A DNA stretch of 64,000 nt from Streptomyces sp. NRRL F-525 (GCF_000716605.1 NZ_JNXE01000027.1:85353-149352), one strand, 5' to 3'. Shown: positions 11,109 through 20,976, counted from the first letter of the stretch. Notes: generated by a model not told the origin, from the letters alone. Translations and numbers: made by a program.

Positions 11109-12076
11109 CCCGTGTCGCCGCCGTCGACTGCGGTACGAACTCGATCCGCCTCCTCGTGGCAGACGTAGACCCGGCGACGGGTCAACTGGTCGACCTGGAC
11201 CGGCGGATGACGATCGTCCGGCTCGGCCAGGGTGTGGACAAGACCGGCCGCCTGGCCCCCGAGGCGCTGGAGCGCACGTTCGCCGCCTGCCGCGACTACG
11301 CCACGATCATCAAGGAACTCGGCGCCGAACGCGTCCGCTTCGTCGCCACCTCCGCCTCCCGCGACGCCTCGAACCGTGACGACTTCGTCCGCGGGGTGAT
11401 GGACATCCTCGGCGTCGAACCCGAGGTCATCTCCGGCGACGAGGAGGCGGAACTCTCCTTCACGGGCGCGACAGCGGAACTGACCGGCCGGGACGACCTC
11501 GCCAAGCCGTACCTGGTCGTGGACATCGGCGGCGGCTCCACGGAGTTCGTGGTCGGCGACGACGCCGTCCGCGCCGCCCGCTCCGTGAACATCGGCTGCG
11601 TCCGCATGACCGAGCGCCACCTGGTCCAGGGCGGCAAGGTCACCGACCCGCCCACCCCGGACCAGATCACGGCGATGCGCGCCGACATCGAGGCCGCCCT
11701 CGACCTCGCCGAACAGACGGTCCCGCTCCGCGAGGCCCGCACCCTGGTCGGCCTGGCCGGCTCGGTCACCACGGTCTCGGCGATCGCCCAGAACCTCCCC
11801 GAGTACGACACGGAGGCCATCCACCACTCCCGCGTCTCCTACGACCGCGTCCGCGAGATCACGGAGTCCCTGCTCCGCTCCACCCACGCCGAACGCGCCG
11901 CCATCCCCTCCATGCACCCGGGCCGCGTCGACGTCATCGGCGCGGGCGCCCTCGTCCTCCTCTCGATCATGGAGCGGGTCGGGGCGAGCGAGGTCGTGGT
12001 GAGCGAGCACGACATCCTGGACGGGATCGCGTTCAAGGCGGCGCGCGAGGCCGGGGCGGGCAAGCAGGGCGGCTGA
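11105..12076 (+). CDS. ppx: Exopolyphosphatase / Ppx-GppA family phosphatase
   Basis: This family degrades inorganic polyphosphate or converts pppGpp to ppGpp. The 323-residue protein has the actin-like ATPase motifs: phosphate-1 AAVDCGTNSIRLLV at the N-terminus, the catalytic Glu region SGDEEAELSF, and phosphate-2 VVDIGGGSTEF. It is the short actinobacterial form without the C-terminal HD domain. GTG 11105 overlaps the DUF501 stop (GTGA). Whether it prefers polyphosphate or pppGpp cannot be told from sequence. Confidence 0.92.
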   Translation: MTRVAAVDCGTNSIRLLVADVDPATGQLVDLDRRMTIVRLGQGVDKTGRLAPEALERTFAACRDYATIIKELGAERVRFVATSASRDASNRDDFVRGVMDILGVEPEVISGDEEAELSFTGATAELTGRDDLAKPYLVVDIGGGSTEFVVGDDAVRAARSVNIGCVRMTERHLVQGGKVTDPPTPDQITAMRADIEAALDLAEQTVPLREARTLVGLAGSVTTVSAIAQNLPEYDTEAIHHSRVSYDRVREITESLLRSTHAERAAIPSMHPGRVDVIGAGALVLLSIMERVGASEVVVSEHDILDGIAFKAAREAGAGKQGG

Positions 12077-12233
12077 GGCGACGGGCTCGGGGCAATACCC
12101 GGGGTCTCTTCATGCCAGGGGCCGAAGCCCGATGGGATTCGGCCCTTGCCCGCGTCGCCCGTCGGGCATAGTCGGTGCAGGGAGCTCACGGACCTGTGGT
12201 CGGTGAGCGGAACGTGTGCGACGGGGGGTGCGG

Positions 12234-12521
12234 ATGATGTCAGTGGTGCCGTTCGACATCGTGATCGTCGTCCTGATCGGGCTGCTGATCTGGACATTGG
12301 TTCGTTCCGGCAGTCGACGTGCCCAGGCGCGACGTCCGGCCGGGACAGGACCGACCGTTCTTCCGCGCGTCCCACAGGCGCACAACCAAGGGGGCCGTAC
12401 CCCTTCCGCGCCTTCACCGGCCGGTGACGCGGGGCGGCGTCCCATGCTGACGGTGGCTGCCGAAATAGCCGGAATCCTCGGGCTGTTCATCGCCCTGATC
12501 GCCCTCATCTCCACTCGCTAG
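12234..12521 (+). CDS. Small two-span membrane protein, unknown function
   Basis: About 95 residues with an N-terminal hydrophobic segment (FDIVIVVLIGLLIWTLV) and a C-terminal one (IAGILGLFIALIALI), joined by a basic Arg/Pro/Gly-rich loop. A G-rich run at 12223-12229 could serve either ATG 12234 or ATG 12237. I do not recognise a family. Continuous hydrophobicity at both ends and typical third-position GC support a real gene. It converges on the MDR oxidoreductase gene. Confidence 0.55.
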   Translation: MMSVVPFDIVIVVLIGLLIWTLVRSGSRRAQARRPAGTGPTVLPRVPQAHNQGGRTPSAPSPAGDAGRRPMLTVAAEIAGILGLFIALIALISTR

Positions 12522-12555
12522 GCGAGGGCGGACGCGGGCGCACCCCGGCATCGCG

Positions 12556-13572
12556 TCAGACGCCGGCGTGCTGGTGCCGGACCCGGACCACCAGCTTCCC
12601 GGTCGCCCGGTTGTGCTCCATGTCCCCGTGGGCCTGCGCCACTTGCTCCAGCCCGTCGTACACCCGGTCGACAGGGAAGGCGAGTTGGCCGGCGGTGACC
12701 GCGTCGAGGATCTCCTGGAAGACCGCGGGGGACAGGTCGGACGCGTCGCCGAAGTAGCCCGCGAGGCGAACTCCCCTCGGCAGGTACTCGTTTGGAGAGA
12801 AGTCCCGCACCGTCCACTGGTTGGAGAGGCTGCCGCCGAAGCAGGCCGTGCCGTGGACGCGGACCGCGCGCAGGGTGTCCTGGAGGGTCGGGGTACCGAC
12901 GAGGTCGAGGGCGGCGTCGACTCCGTCCGGGTACAACTCCCGTACGGCGGGCGCCACTTCGCCGCTGTCGAGGAGAGGGTGGTCGACGCCCCGCTCCTTC
13001 AGCAGGGCCAGGCGGTCGGGGCGCCGGGTGGTGGACAGCACCGTGGCGTCACGCCAGCGGGCCAGCGCGGCGGCGGCGAGGCCCACGGACGAGGTCCCGC
13101 CCCGGATCAGCACGGACTGCCCCGGCCGCAGATCCAGCCCGACCGTGAGCGACCCGTAGGCCGTCTGCACCATCTCCGGCAGCGCGCCCAGCACCTCCCA
13201 CGGCAGCTCGGTCTCGACGGGGATCACCTGCGCCAGCGGCACGGACGTGTACTCGGCGTACCCGCCGTCGTAGGTCCGCCCCATGTCGCCCATCATCGCG
13301 ACGACCTTCTGCCCGGGAGCCAGCCCACTGCCGGCCGGGGCCGCGTCGACGGTCCCCGTGGCCTCGATGCCCGGCACCCGCGGGAAGCTGACGCCCTCGC
13401 TCACCCCCAGCCGCAGCTTCAACTCCGACCGGTTGACCCCGAACGCCTCCACCCGGATACGCACCCACCCGTCCCGCTCGGGCGGCAGCGGAAGCGTGGT
13501 CAGCCGCAGGTTCTCCACGGGGCCGGGGCCGGAGAGCTGGACGGCGCGCATGGTGCTCGGAGAGGACGTCAT
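12556..13572 (-). CDS. Zinc-type alcohol dehydrogenase/quinone oxidoreductase family protein (MDR)
   Basis: An NAD(P)H-dependent medium-chain oxidoreductase, about 338 residues. The N-terminal GroES-like part has [15 protein letters not shown] and the PGIEATGTV turn; the Rossmann part has [19 protein letters not shown]. It lacks the Cys/His set that binds catalytic zinc, so it belongs with quinone oxidoreductase-like members. The start is uncertain: ATG 13572 ([12 protein letters not shown]) is used, while the frame is open to an ATG at 13605 and a third option is ATG 13551. None has a clear ribosome site. The substrate is unknown. Confidence 0.85.
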   Translation of the reverse strand: MTSSPSTMRAVQLSGPGPVENLRLTTLPLPPERDGWVRIRVEAFGVNRSELKLRLGVSEGVSFPRVPGIEATGTVDAAPAGSGLAPGQKVVAMMGDMGRTYDGGYAEYTSVPLAQVIPVETELPWEVLGALPEMVQTAYGSLTVGLDLRPGQSVLIRGGTSSVGLAAAALARWRDATVLSTTRRPDRLALLKERGVDHPLLDSGEVAPAVRELYPDGVDAALDLVGTPTLQDTLRAVRVHGTACFGGSLSNQWTVRDFSPNEYLPRGVRLAGYFGDASDLSPAVFQEILDAVTAGQLAFPVDRVYDGLEQVAQAHGDMEHNRATGKLVVRVRHQHAGV

Positions 13573-13605
13573 GGGGCTGCCAACGTGCGGGCGGGGCGGG
13601 TGCAT

Positions 13606-14074
13606 TCCCGACTGCGCCGGACCCTCGCGACCCCGAATTATTACTCGCCGGTATTAAACTCCTGAGCAGCCCATATAACGTATGAGCGGTTGCAGGGGCG
13701 CTCGCCGACCCCCTCCGGAACACGCCCGTAAGAAAGTTCGTGAAGTTCTTCACAAGGAATTCTGTCCTGTTGGACGACGAGACTGCCCCGGTTGGCCCTT
13801 CCGGGGTCCCGGCGGGCCTGGGAGCGTGTTCTGCGGGGTGGTGCGGGAGTGATTCGGGGGAGTTTCGGGAGGGTGTCGTGGAGGTGTGGTCCAGGGGGGT
13901 CGAAGGGACAGAGCGGCAGCTCACGCGGCCTTGACAACGGGGCGAACCGACCCGTGGTTCCCCGCCCGCGGAGTGACTTGGATCATGCGAGTCGCGGAGG
14001 ATAACACACCCCCCACCGATGCTTGTGAAGGGGCGCACGAGCGACCCCCCTGGGGCAGGTGGATACTCGATGCC
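13606..14074. other. 469-nt non-coding region upstream of ndh
   Basis: This long leader/promoter region lies between the divergent MDR gene and ndh. It contains the strong Rex-type operator at 13738-13755, a TTGACA at 13932-13937 without a clear -10, and a weaker Rex-like half-site TTGTGAAGGGGCGCACGA at 14023-14040. I see no credible small gene. Confidence 0.6.
13738..13755. promoter_or_regulatory. Rex-type redox operator upstream of ndh
   Basis: TCGTGAAGTTCTTCACAA matches the Rex consensus TTGTGAA-N4-TTCACAA at 13 of 14 defined positions. Rex is the NADH/NAD+ sensing repressor of actinobacterial respiratory genes, and ndh is a recognised Rex-type target in other bacteria. The nearest downstream gene on the + strand is the NADH dehydrogenase at 14075. 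No rex gene is in the window. Confidence 0.75.
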
Positions 14075-15460
14075 ATGAGCACCACGGAGCGTCCCAGGAT
14101 CCTCGTAGTAGGCGGTGGGTACGTAGGCCTGTACGCAGCTCGGCGCATTCTCAAGAAGATGCGCTACGGCGAGGCGACCGTCACGGTCGTCGACCCCCGG
14201 TCGTACATGACCTACCAGCCCTTCCTCCCCGAAGCCGCCGCCGGCAGCATCTCCCCTCGGCACGTCGTCGTCCCGTTGCGACGCGTACTGCCCAAGGCGG
14301 AGGTCCTCACCGGCCGGGTCACCACCATCGACCAGGACCGCAAGGTCGCCACGATCGCCCCCCTCGTGGGCGAGGCGTACGAGCTGCCTTTCGACTACCT
14401 CGTCATCGCGATGGGCGCGGTCTCCCGCACCTTCCCGATCCCCGGCCTCGCCGAACAGGGCATCGGCATGAAGGGCATCGAGGAGTCCATCGGCCTGCGC
14501 AACCACGTCCTCGAGCAGCTCGACAAGGCCGACTCCACCACCGACGAGGAGATCCGCCGCAAGGCGCTCACCTTCGTCTTCGTCGGCGGCGGTTTCGCCG
14601 GCGCGGAGACCATCGGTGAGGTCGAGGACATGGCCCGGGACGCGGCCAAGTACTACAACAAGGTCTCCCGCGAGGACATGCGCTTCGTCCTCGTCGACGC
14701 CGCCGACAAGATCCTCCCGGAGGTCGGCCCCAAGCTCGGCCTCTACGGCAAGGAGCACCTGGAGAGCCGCGGGATCGAGATCTACCTCTCGACCTCGATG
14801 GACTCCTGCGTCGACGGGCATGTCGTTCTCAAGAACGGCCTTGAGGTCGACTCCAACACGATCGTGTGGACGGCCGGCGTCAAGCCGAACCCCGTTCTCT
14901 CCCGCTTCGGCCTCCCGCTCGGCCCGCGCGGTCACGTCGACGCCCAGCCGACCCTCCAGGTCACCGGCACCGACTACGTCTGGGCCGCCGGCGACAACGC
15001 CCAGGTCCCCGACATCGCCAGCCGCAAGGCCGGCGTCGAGAACGCCTGGTGCCCGCCGAACGCCCAGCACGCGCTGCGCCAGGCGAAGGTCCTCGGCGAC
15101 AACGTGATCTCCGGTATGCGGGGCTTCCCGCAGAAGGAGTACTCGCACGCCAACAAGGGTGCGGTCGCCGGTCTCGGCCTGCACAAGGGCGTCGCGATGA
15201 TCGTCATGGGCAAGGTGAAGATCAAGGTCAAGGGCCGTCTCGCCTGGTACATGCACCGCGGCTACCACGGTCTGGCCATGCCGACCTGGAACCGCAAGAT
15301 CCGCGTCTTCGCCGACTGGACGCTCGCGATGTTCCTCAAGCGCGAGGTCGTCTCGCTCGGCGCCATGGAGAACCCCCGCGAGGAGTTCTACGAGGCCGCC
15401 AAGCCGGCGCCGGCTCCGGCCGCCGCCGCGAAGACCGAGGAGAAGGCCAAGGCCTCCTGA
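14075..15460 (+). CDS. ndh: Type II NADH dehydrogenase
   Basis: Non-proton-pumping NADH:quinone oxidoreductase, 461 residues. It has two dinucleotide-binding motifs: ILVVGGGYVGLYAARRI (FAD) near residue 10 and FVFVGGGFAGAETIGEV (NADH) near residue 170. The family's ATG/GD-type flavin motif YVWAAGDNAQVPD comes later, then a C-terminal amphipathic membrane-binding region and a low-complexity Ala/Pro/Lys tail. ATG 14075 gives MSTTERPRILVVG, the normal N-terminus; the frame is open upstream but that part is promoter. Likely regulated by Rex through 13738-13755. Confidence 0.93.
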   Translation: MSTTERPRILVVGGGYVGLYAARRILKKMRYGEATVTVVDPRSYMTYQPFLPEAAAGSISPRHVVVPLRRVLPKAEVLTGRVTTIDQDRKVATIAPLVGEAYELPFDYLVIAMGAVSRTFPIPGLAEQGIGMKGIEESIGLRNHVLEQLDKADSTTDEEIRRKALTFVFVGGGFAGAETIGEVEDMARDAAKYYNKVSREDMRFVLVDAADKILPEVGPKLGLYGKEHLESRGIEIYLSTSMDSCVDGHVVLKNGLEVDSNTIVWTAGVKPNPVLSRFGLPLGPRGHVDAQPTLQVTGTDYVWAAGDNAQVPDIASRKAGVENAWCPPNAQHALRQAKVLGDNVISGMRGFPQKEYSHANKGAVAGLGLHKGVAMIVMGKVKIKVKGRLAWYMHRGYHGLAMPTWNRKIRVFADWTLAMFLKREVVSLGAMENPREEFYEAAKPAPAPAAAAKTEEKAKAS

Positions 15461-15499
15461 CCCCCTCCGGTCAGCTCGGACAACGCAAGAAGAAGTAAC

Positions 15500-15546
15500 C
15501 CCGAAGGGGCCGTCCGCCATCCGTGGTGCGGGCGGCCCCTTCGGCG
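15500..15546 (+). terminator. Hairpin terminator after ndh
   Basis: The arms CCGAAGGGGCCGTCCGCC and GCGGGCGGCCCCTTCGG pair almost fully around a short loop, 40 nt after the ndh stop. There is no T tract, which is usual in Streptomyces. Confidence 0.75.
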
Positions 15547-15682
15547 TGCTGCACGTGTCACCTTCATGGCTGCTACATCTATTTTGCCTACTCGTAACGC
15601 TCAAGCAGGACTGCGATCGGGCCTGGCCGGTGTTTACGTAGTGATGGACAATTCCGGGATCCGCGTCACGGAGGTGTGCGCC

Positions 15683-16975
15683 ATGGCTGATGCCGCGCTG
15701 CGGCTCAAATCCCTCTTCGAACAGCTACTGGGAACCCCCATCCCGCTGCGCATCCGCGCCTGGGACGGTTCCGAGGCAGGACCGCCCGATGCGCCGACCT
15801 TGGTCGTACGCAATCGCCGTGCCCTGCGCCGACTCCTGTGGAAGCCCGGCGAACTGGGCATGGCCCGCGCCTGGGTCTCCGGCGACCTGGGCATCGAGGG
15901 CGACCTGTACGCCGCCCTCGACGCGATGTCCGAGCTGGTGTGGGAGCGCGGCGAGGACGCCCGCACCCTCGCCCAGGCCCTGCGCGACCCCGACGTACGC
16001 TCCGCCGCCCGCGGACTGGTCAAGCTCGCCGGACTCCCGCTGCCGCCCGCCCCGCCCCCGGAGGAGGTCCGCCGCAGCCGGGCCCACCTCCACACCAAAC
16101 GCACCGACAAGCGCGCCATCAGCCACCACTACGACGTCGGCAACGACTTCTACGAGATCGTCCTCGGCCCCTCGATGGTCTACTCGTGCGCCTACTGGGA
16201 GTCCCCGGACGGCACGTTGGAGGACGCCCAGCGCGACAAGCTCGAACTCATCTGCCGCAAGCTGGAGTTGACGCCGGGTCAGCGACTCCTCGACGTCGGC
16301 TGCGGCTGGGGTTCGATGGCGATCCACGCGGCCCGCGAGTACGGCGTGAGCGTGGTCGGCGTGACCCTCTCCCAGGAACAGGCGGCCTACGCCCGTAAGC
16401 GCGTCGCGGGCGAGGGGCTCACCGACAAGGTGGAGATCCGGGTGCAGGACTACCGGGACGTCACCGACGGGCCCTACGACGCCATCTCCTCCATCGGCAT
16501 GGCCGAACACGTGGGCACCGAGCGGTACTTGGAGTACGCCAGGGACCTCTTCGGCTTGCTCAGACCGGGCGGGCGGCTGCTGAACCACCAGATCGCCCGT
16601 CGCCCCTGGCAGGACGAATCGGCGTACGACATCGACGAGTTCATCGACGCGTACGTCTTCCCCGACGGTGAACTCGCCCCGATCGGCACCACCGTGACCC
16701 AGCTGGAGAGTGCCGGGTTCGAGGTGCGGGACGTCGAGGCGATCCGCGAGCACTACGCGCTCACCCTGCGCCGCTGGGTCGCCAACCTGGAGGCCGAGTG
16801 GGCCCGCGCGGCCAAGCTCGCCGGGGTCGGCCGGGCCCGCGTCTGGCGCCTGTACATGGCGGCCTCCGCGCTCGCCTTCGAGCGCAACCGCATCGGCGTC
16901 AACCAGGTCCTGGCCGTCCGCACCCCGGACGGCGGGAACTCCGGGATGGCGTTGCGCGCCCGCACCTGGAACTGA
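15683..16975 (+). CDS. cfa: Cyclopropane-fatty-acyl-phospholipid synthase family SAM methyltransferase
   Basis: Transfers a methylene group from S-adenosylmethionine to unsaturated acyl chains of membrane phospholipids, or a related methylation. The 430-residue protein has an N-terminal lipid-binding part and a C-terminal Rossmann methyltransferase with motif I LLDVGCGWGSMAIHAA. It also shows the family's HYDVGNDFYEIVLGPSMVYS, the GMAEHVG loop and the conserved Tyr/His/Glu around the bicarbonate site. ATG 15683 follows GGAGG (15670-15674) by 8 nt; the open frame upstream to 15566 is leader. A hairpin terminator follows. Confidence 0.92.
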   Translation: MADAALRLKSLFEQLLGTPIPLRIRAWDGSEAGPPDAPTLVVRNRRALRRLLWKPGELGMARAWVSGDLGIEGDLYAALDAMSELVWERGEDARTLAQALRDPDVRSAARGLVKLAGLPLPPAPPPEEVRRSRAHLHTKRTDKRAISHHYDVGNDFYEIVLGPSMVYSCAYWESPDGTLEDAQRDKLELICRKLELTPGQRLLDVGCGWGSMAIHAAREYGVSVVGVTLSQEQAAYARKRVAGEGLTDKVEIRVQDYRDVTDGPYDAISSIGMAEHVGTERYLEYARDLFGLLRPGGRLLNHQIARRPWQDESAYDIDEFIDAYVFPDGELAPIGTTVTQLESAGFEVRDVEAIREHYALTLRRWVANLEAEWARAAKLAGVGRARVWRLYMAASALAFERNRIGVNQVLAVRTPDGGNSGMALRARTWN

Positions 16976-17006
16976 GCACGTTTCCCGGCGAACAGCGAGC
17001 ACGGCA

Positions 17007-17039
17007 AGGGGCCCCGTTCCGATCCGGAACGGGGCCCCT
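17007..17039 (+). terminator. Hairpin terminator between convergent cfa and ABC permease genes
   Basis: AGGGGCCCCGTTCC pairs perfectly with GGAACGGGGCCCCT around a 5-nt loop, between two convergent genes. It probably serves both strands. Confidence 0.85.
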
Positions 17040-17066
17040 GCCTCGTGGCCGTCAACTCGGCTACGG

Positions 17067-19595
17067 CTACTCGGACTTGATGGCCGACAGCATGTTCAGC
17101 TTCGCCGCGCGCCGGGCCGGCCACAGCGCCGCGAGGACACCGACCGTGCCCGCGAGGAGCAGGAAGAGCGCCATCCGGGCCCAGGGGATGACGAGTTCGT
17201 AGGTCGCCATCTTCGCGCCGATCAACTCGCCCGCCGCCCAGCCGAAGAACACACCCAGACCGATGCCGAGCACCCCGCCGAAGAGCGAGATGACCAGGGA
17301 CTCCAGCCGGACCATCCGCTTGATGCCCTTGCGGTCGAGGCCGATCGCGCGCAGCATCCCGATCTCCTGGGAGCGCTCGAAGACCGACATGGCAAGGGTG
17401 TTGATGACCCCGAGGACCGCGACGATCACCGCCATGGCGAGCAGGCCGTAGACCATGTTGAGGATGAGCGTGAAGACCTGCGCGATGCTGTCGGAGAGGT
17501 CCTTCTTGTCCTGGACCTTGACGGCCGGGTTGGAGCCGAGGGCCTTCTCCAGCTTGTCCTTGGTCGAACTCGACGCGCCGTCAGCGGTCTTGACCAGGAT
17601 CTGCATGTCGGCCGGGTCGGTCTGGTGCGGGGCGAGCGTCGCGTTGTCGAGCATGATGCCGCGGATCAGCGCGTTGCCCTCGTAGACCGCGGAGACGGTG
17701 AGCTGCTGTGCCTTGCCGTCCTCGTAGTGCGTGGTGAAGGTCGAACCGGCCTTCCAGCCATAGGACTTGGCCGTGTCGTCGTCCACGACCACCTGCGTGC
17801 CGGCGACCTTGAAGGTGCCGCTGTCGACCTTCAGGTCGGTGAGCTTGCCGATCGCGGAGCCGTTGACCCCGGTCAGGAACTCGGTCTTGCCGTCGATGCG
17901 CGAGGGGGCGTTGCGCAGCGGGCTGCTGGCGGTGATGCCGGACGTGGTGGTGAGGGTCTTGTCGACGTCCGGGGAGAGCTGGTTGCCGTTCGCCATCGAG
18001 ACGATGTAGTCGGCGCTGATCGCGGACGAGGCCATCTTGTCGATCGCCTGCTGGAGGCTGCCCGCCATCACCGTCATGCCGGTGATGAGGGTGAGGCCGA
18101 TCATCAGCGCGGACGCGGTGGCGGCCGTGCGGCGCGGGTTGCGCACCGAGTTCTGGCGGGCCAGCTTGCCGGAGATCCCGAAGATCCGCAGGACCGGCGC
18201 CGAGGCCGCGATCAGCGGGCGGGACAGCAGCGGGGTCAGGATGAACACGCCGATGATGAGGAGTACGGCGCCGAATCCCATGGGCGCCTGGCCGTCCGAA
18301 CCGCTCATCGTGGTGGCCGCGATGACGACCGCGATGCCCGCGCCGGAGAACAGCGCGCCCAGCGTGTTGCGCAGGACGAGGGACTTGGTGGTGGCCGTCG
18401 CGTGCAGGCTGCTCATCGCGGCGACCGGCGGGATCTTCGCGGCGCGGCGGCCGGGCAGCCAGGCGGCGAGCATCGTGATGAGGATGCCGACCGCGAGGGC
18501 GCTCAGCACCGTGTTCGAGGTGATGACGAGCGGGCCGTCCGGGACGGTCGCGCCGATCGTGCCCATCAGGGCGCGCAGCCCGGCGCCGATGCCGATACCG
18601 GCGAGCAGACCGGCCACCGCGGCGACCGCGCCGACCACGAACGCCTCAAGCAGCACCGACCGCGTGACCTGACGGCGCGAGGCGCCGACGGCGCGCAACA
18701 GGGCCAGTTCCTTGGTGCGTTGGGCGACCAGCATGGTGAAGGTGTTGGCGATGATGAAGGTGCCGACGAAGAGCGCGATGCCGGCGAAGACCAGCAGCCC
18801 CGACTTCAGCCCGCTCATCGACGAGGCGATCGCCTCGGCCTGGTCGTCGGCGAGCTTCTTCGCGGTGGTGGTCTCGGTGAGGCCCTTCGGCAGGGCGCTG
18901 TCCAGCTGCGCCTTCAGCGCGGCCTGACTGGTCCCGGCCGCGGCCTTCACATCGATCTCGTCGTACGTCCCCGCCTTGCCGAACAGCTTCTGAGCGGTCG
19001 CGGTGTCGAAGAGGGCGAGGCTGCCGCCGGCGGCGACGTTGCCGTCGTCGGTGGTGAAGATGCCGGTGATCTTCGGGGTCAGGACGGGGCCGTCGACCGA
19101 GATGCGCACGGTGTCGCCGACCTTGTACCCGGCGCGCTTCGCGGTCTCGGAGTCGATGGCGACCTCACCCGAACCATGCGGCGCGGCACCGGACTTGAGG
19201 GGATACCGGGCGTCCTTGCTGCCCCAGTAGTTCCCGCCCTCGGACTGGAAGCCGCCGCCGATGAGCTTGCCCTTCTTGTCGGCGATGGCGGTGAAGCCGT
19301 TGACGACCCCGGTCGCGGACGCGGCCCCCGGTACCTTGGCGCTGGTGTCGAGCATGGCCTGGGTCAGCTCGGGCGTCTTGCCGACCGTGTCGCCCTTGTC
19401 GTCCTGGGACTTGGCCCGGACGGCCACGTCGACCTGGTCGAAGCCCTTGGCCGAGCTGTTCTGGAAGGCGTTCGAGATGGTGTTGGTGAAGACCAGGGTC
19501 CCCGACACGAACGCGACGCCGAGCATCACGGCGAGCACGGTCATGAGGAGCCGGGCCTTGTGCGCGAGTACGTTGCGCAAGGCGGTACGGAACAT
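17067..19595 (-). CDS. FtsX/MacB-type ABC transporter permease
   Basis: A large membrane permease (842 residues) of the type VII ABC (MacB/LolCE/FtsX) superfamily. The N-terminus MFRTALRNVLAHKARLLMTVLAVMLGVAFVSG is typical. After it come a periplasmic MacB_PCD-like domain, a first FtsX domain (three spans, about residues 265-400), a second extracytoplasmic domain, and a second FtsX domain near the C-terminus ending ARRAAKLNMLSAIKSE. Such double-FtsX proteins act with one ATPase in export of lipids, peptides or antimicrobials. The ATPase is encoded just upstream on the same strand, 171 nt away. The substrate is unknown. Confidence 0.92.
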   Translation of the reverse strand: MFRTALRNVLAHKARLLMTVLAVMLGVAFVSGTLVFTNTISNAFQNSSAKGFDQVDVAVRAKSQDDKGDTVGKTPELTQAMLDTSAKVPGAASATGVVNGFTAIADKKGKLIGGGFQSEGGNYWGSKDARYPLKSGAAPHGSGEVAIDSETAKRAGYKVGDTVRISVDGPVLTPKITGIFTTDDGNVAAGGSLALFDTATAQKLFGKAGTYDEIDVKAAAGTSQAALKAQLDSALPKGLTETTTAKKLADDQAEAIASSMSGLKSGLLVFAGIALFVGTFIIANTFTMLVAQRTKELALLRAVGASRRQVTRSVLLEAFVVGAVAAVAGLLAGIGIGAGLRALMGTIGATVPDGPLVITSNTVLSALAVGILITMLAAWLPGRRAAKIPPVAAMSSLHATATTKSLVLRNTLGALFSGAGIAVVIAATTMSGSDGQAPMGFGAVLLIIGVFILTPLLSRPLIAASAPVLRIFGISGKLARQNSVRNPRRTAATASALMIGLTLITGMTVMAGSLQQAIDKMASSAISADYIVSMANGNQLSPDVDKTLTTTSGITASSPLRNAPSRIDGKTEFLTGVNGSAIGKLTDLKVDSGTFKVAGTQVVVDDDTAKSYGWKAGSTFTTHYEDGKAQQLTVSAVYEGNALIRGIMLDNATLAPHQTDPADMQILVKTADGASSSTKDKLEKALGSNPAVKVQDKKDLSDSIAQVFTLILNMVYGLLAMAVIVAVLGVINTLAMSVFERSQEIGMLRAIGLDRKGIKRMVRLESLVISLFGGVLGIGLGVFFGWAAGELIGAKMATYELVIPWARMALFLLLAGTVGVLAALWPARRAAKLNMLSAIKSE

Positions 19596-19766
19596 GGGTC
19601 TACTCAGTCCAGGTCTACGAGGGGTGAGCCGGGCGGCGGAGCCGGGTGCCGGGGCGGTGAAGTCGGGCCCGGGGCAGCGGAGTTGGGCGCCGCCGGGCAG
19701 CGAGGTCGGGAGCCCTGGCGGTGAAGTCGGCTGCCGGGGCCGCGAGATGAGGGAGCGTCAGAAGAC

Positions 19767-20537
19767 CTAGCTGGTGCGGCCCTTGGCGTCGAACTGCTTC
19801 ATGCGGTCCAGCACCGAGTCCGCGGTCGGCTCGTAGACCTCGTCGACGATACGGCCGTCCGCGAGGAAGACCACCCGGTCCGCGTAGGCCGCGGCCACCG
19901 GGTCGTGGGTGACCATGACCACCGTCTGGCCCAGCTCCCGTACGGAGTTGCGGAGGAAGCCCAGTACCTCGGCGCCGGAGCGCGAGTCCAGGTTTCCGGT
20001 GGGCTCGTCGCCGAAGATGATGTCGGGGCGGGAGGCCAACGCCCGTGCCACGGCGACGCGTTGCTGCTGGCCGCCGGAGAGCTCGGAGGGCCGGTGCTTC
20101 AGCCGGTCGGCGAGGCCGATCATCGTGATCACCGAGTCCAGCCACTGCTTGTCCGGCTTGCGGCCCGCGATGTCCATCGGGAGCGTGATGTTCTCCAGGG
20201 CCGTCAGCGTCGGCAGCAGGTTGAACGCCTGGAAGATGAAACCGATCTTGTCCCGGCGCAACTTGGTGAGCTGCTTGTCCTTCAGGGAGCCCAGCTCGGT
20301 GTCACCGATCCGCACGGAACCGGACGAGAAGGTGTCCAGGCCGGCCACGCAGTGCATGAGCGTGGACTTGCCGGACCCCGAGGGGCCCATGATCGCGGTG
20401 AACTCGGCCTGCCGGAAGGCGATGGAGACCCGGTCGAGGGCGACCACCTGGGTCTCGCCCTGTCCGTAGATCTTGGAAAGATCCGTGGCACGCGCGGCCA
20501 CGGAGGTGGTCCGTTCGGCGATGGGGGTGGTGGTCAC
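19767..20537 (-). CDS. ABC transporter ATP-binding protein, MacB/LolD type
   Basis: ATPase partner of the FtsX permease, 256 residues. Walker A GPSGSGKST, Q-loop in GFIFQAFNLLPTLTALEN, signature [16 protein letters not shown], Walker B IIFGDEPTGNLD and the switch His in VMVTHDP are all present. GTG 20537 is chosen because AGGAG lies 8 nt upstream on the minus strand; the frame is open to 20600. The gap between it and the permease gene carries short direct repeats of GGCGGTGAAGTCGG but no gene. Confidence 0.94.
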   Translation of the reverse strand: MTTTPIAERTTSVAARATDLSKIYGQGETQVVALDRVSIAFRQAEFTAIMGPSGSGKSTLMHCVAGLDTFSSGSVRIGDTELGSLKDKQLTKLRRDKIGFIFQAFNLLPTLTALENITLPMDIAGRKPDKQWLDSVITMIGLADRLKHRPSELSGGQQQRVAVARALASRPDIIFGDEPTGNLDSRSGAEVLGFLRNSVRELGQTVVMVTHDPVAAAYADRVVFLADGRIVDEVYEPTADSVLDRMKQFDAKGRTS

Positions 20538-20976
20538 GGAGGGCGCTCCTGTCGGGACGACGGTATTGCTTGGATACGCCACCCATCCTCGCGGCCCCAT
20601 CGCGCCGTGTAGTCAGCCGCTGTTCCGGTTCCGGGGGCAGCCTTCAGTCGGACTGCGCTCAGCGGTGTCATACCTGGGGATGAGGACCACCCCCGAGAAG
20701 GTCCCCGAGAAGCCCCCCGGGACGACCCCTGGAGCCGCCTCTGTGAACGATCACGTCAAGAACCGGTGGAGCACCCTCGTTCGGGCGGTGAAATTCCGTC
20801 ATTCCGCATACGAGGCCCCAGATCGCACGCAAGGCTGTTGGCAAGTGCTGATGGCGCATTCCGTGGTCTGATGCACCCTCAGACATCAATAAAATAAGAC
20901 AACATCGGTCCGCCTGCCCGCTGTTGGGGACGCGCGTCCCGATAGGCTCGTGACCTCGATGCGGAGCCCACGGCCT
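20538..20976. other. 439-nt intergenic region with bldA promoter area
   Basis: This lies between the divergent ABC operon and bldA. Near the right end a TAGGCT (20943-20948), 34 nt before the tRNA, is a plausible -10 for bldA; no good -35 was found. An AT-rich patch (20887-20901) is unusual for this genome. No convincing protein gene is seen. Confidence 0.5.

Noticed and set aside
13049..15604. 851-codon open frame on the - strand
   Set aside because: It is a shadow of ndh and the MDR gene, with no domain or ribosome site.
16710..19724. 1004-codon open frame on the + strand
   Set aside because: It runs antisense to the ABC permease gene, which has real membrane and FtsX motifs. The frame is Gly/Arg/Asp/Glu-rich from GC bias and has no motif.
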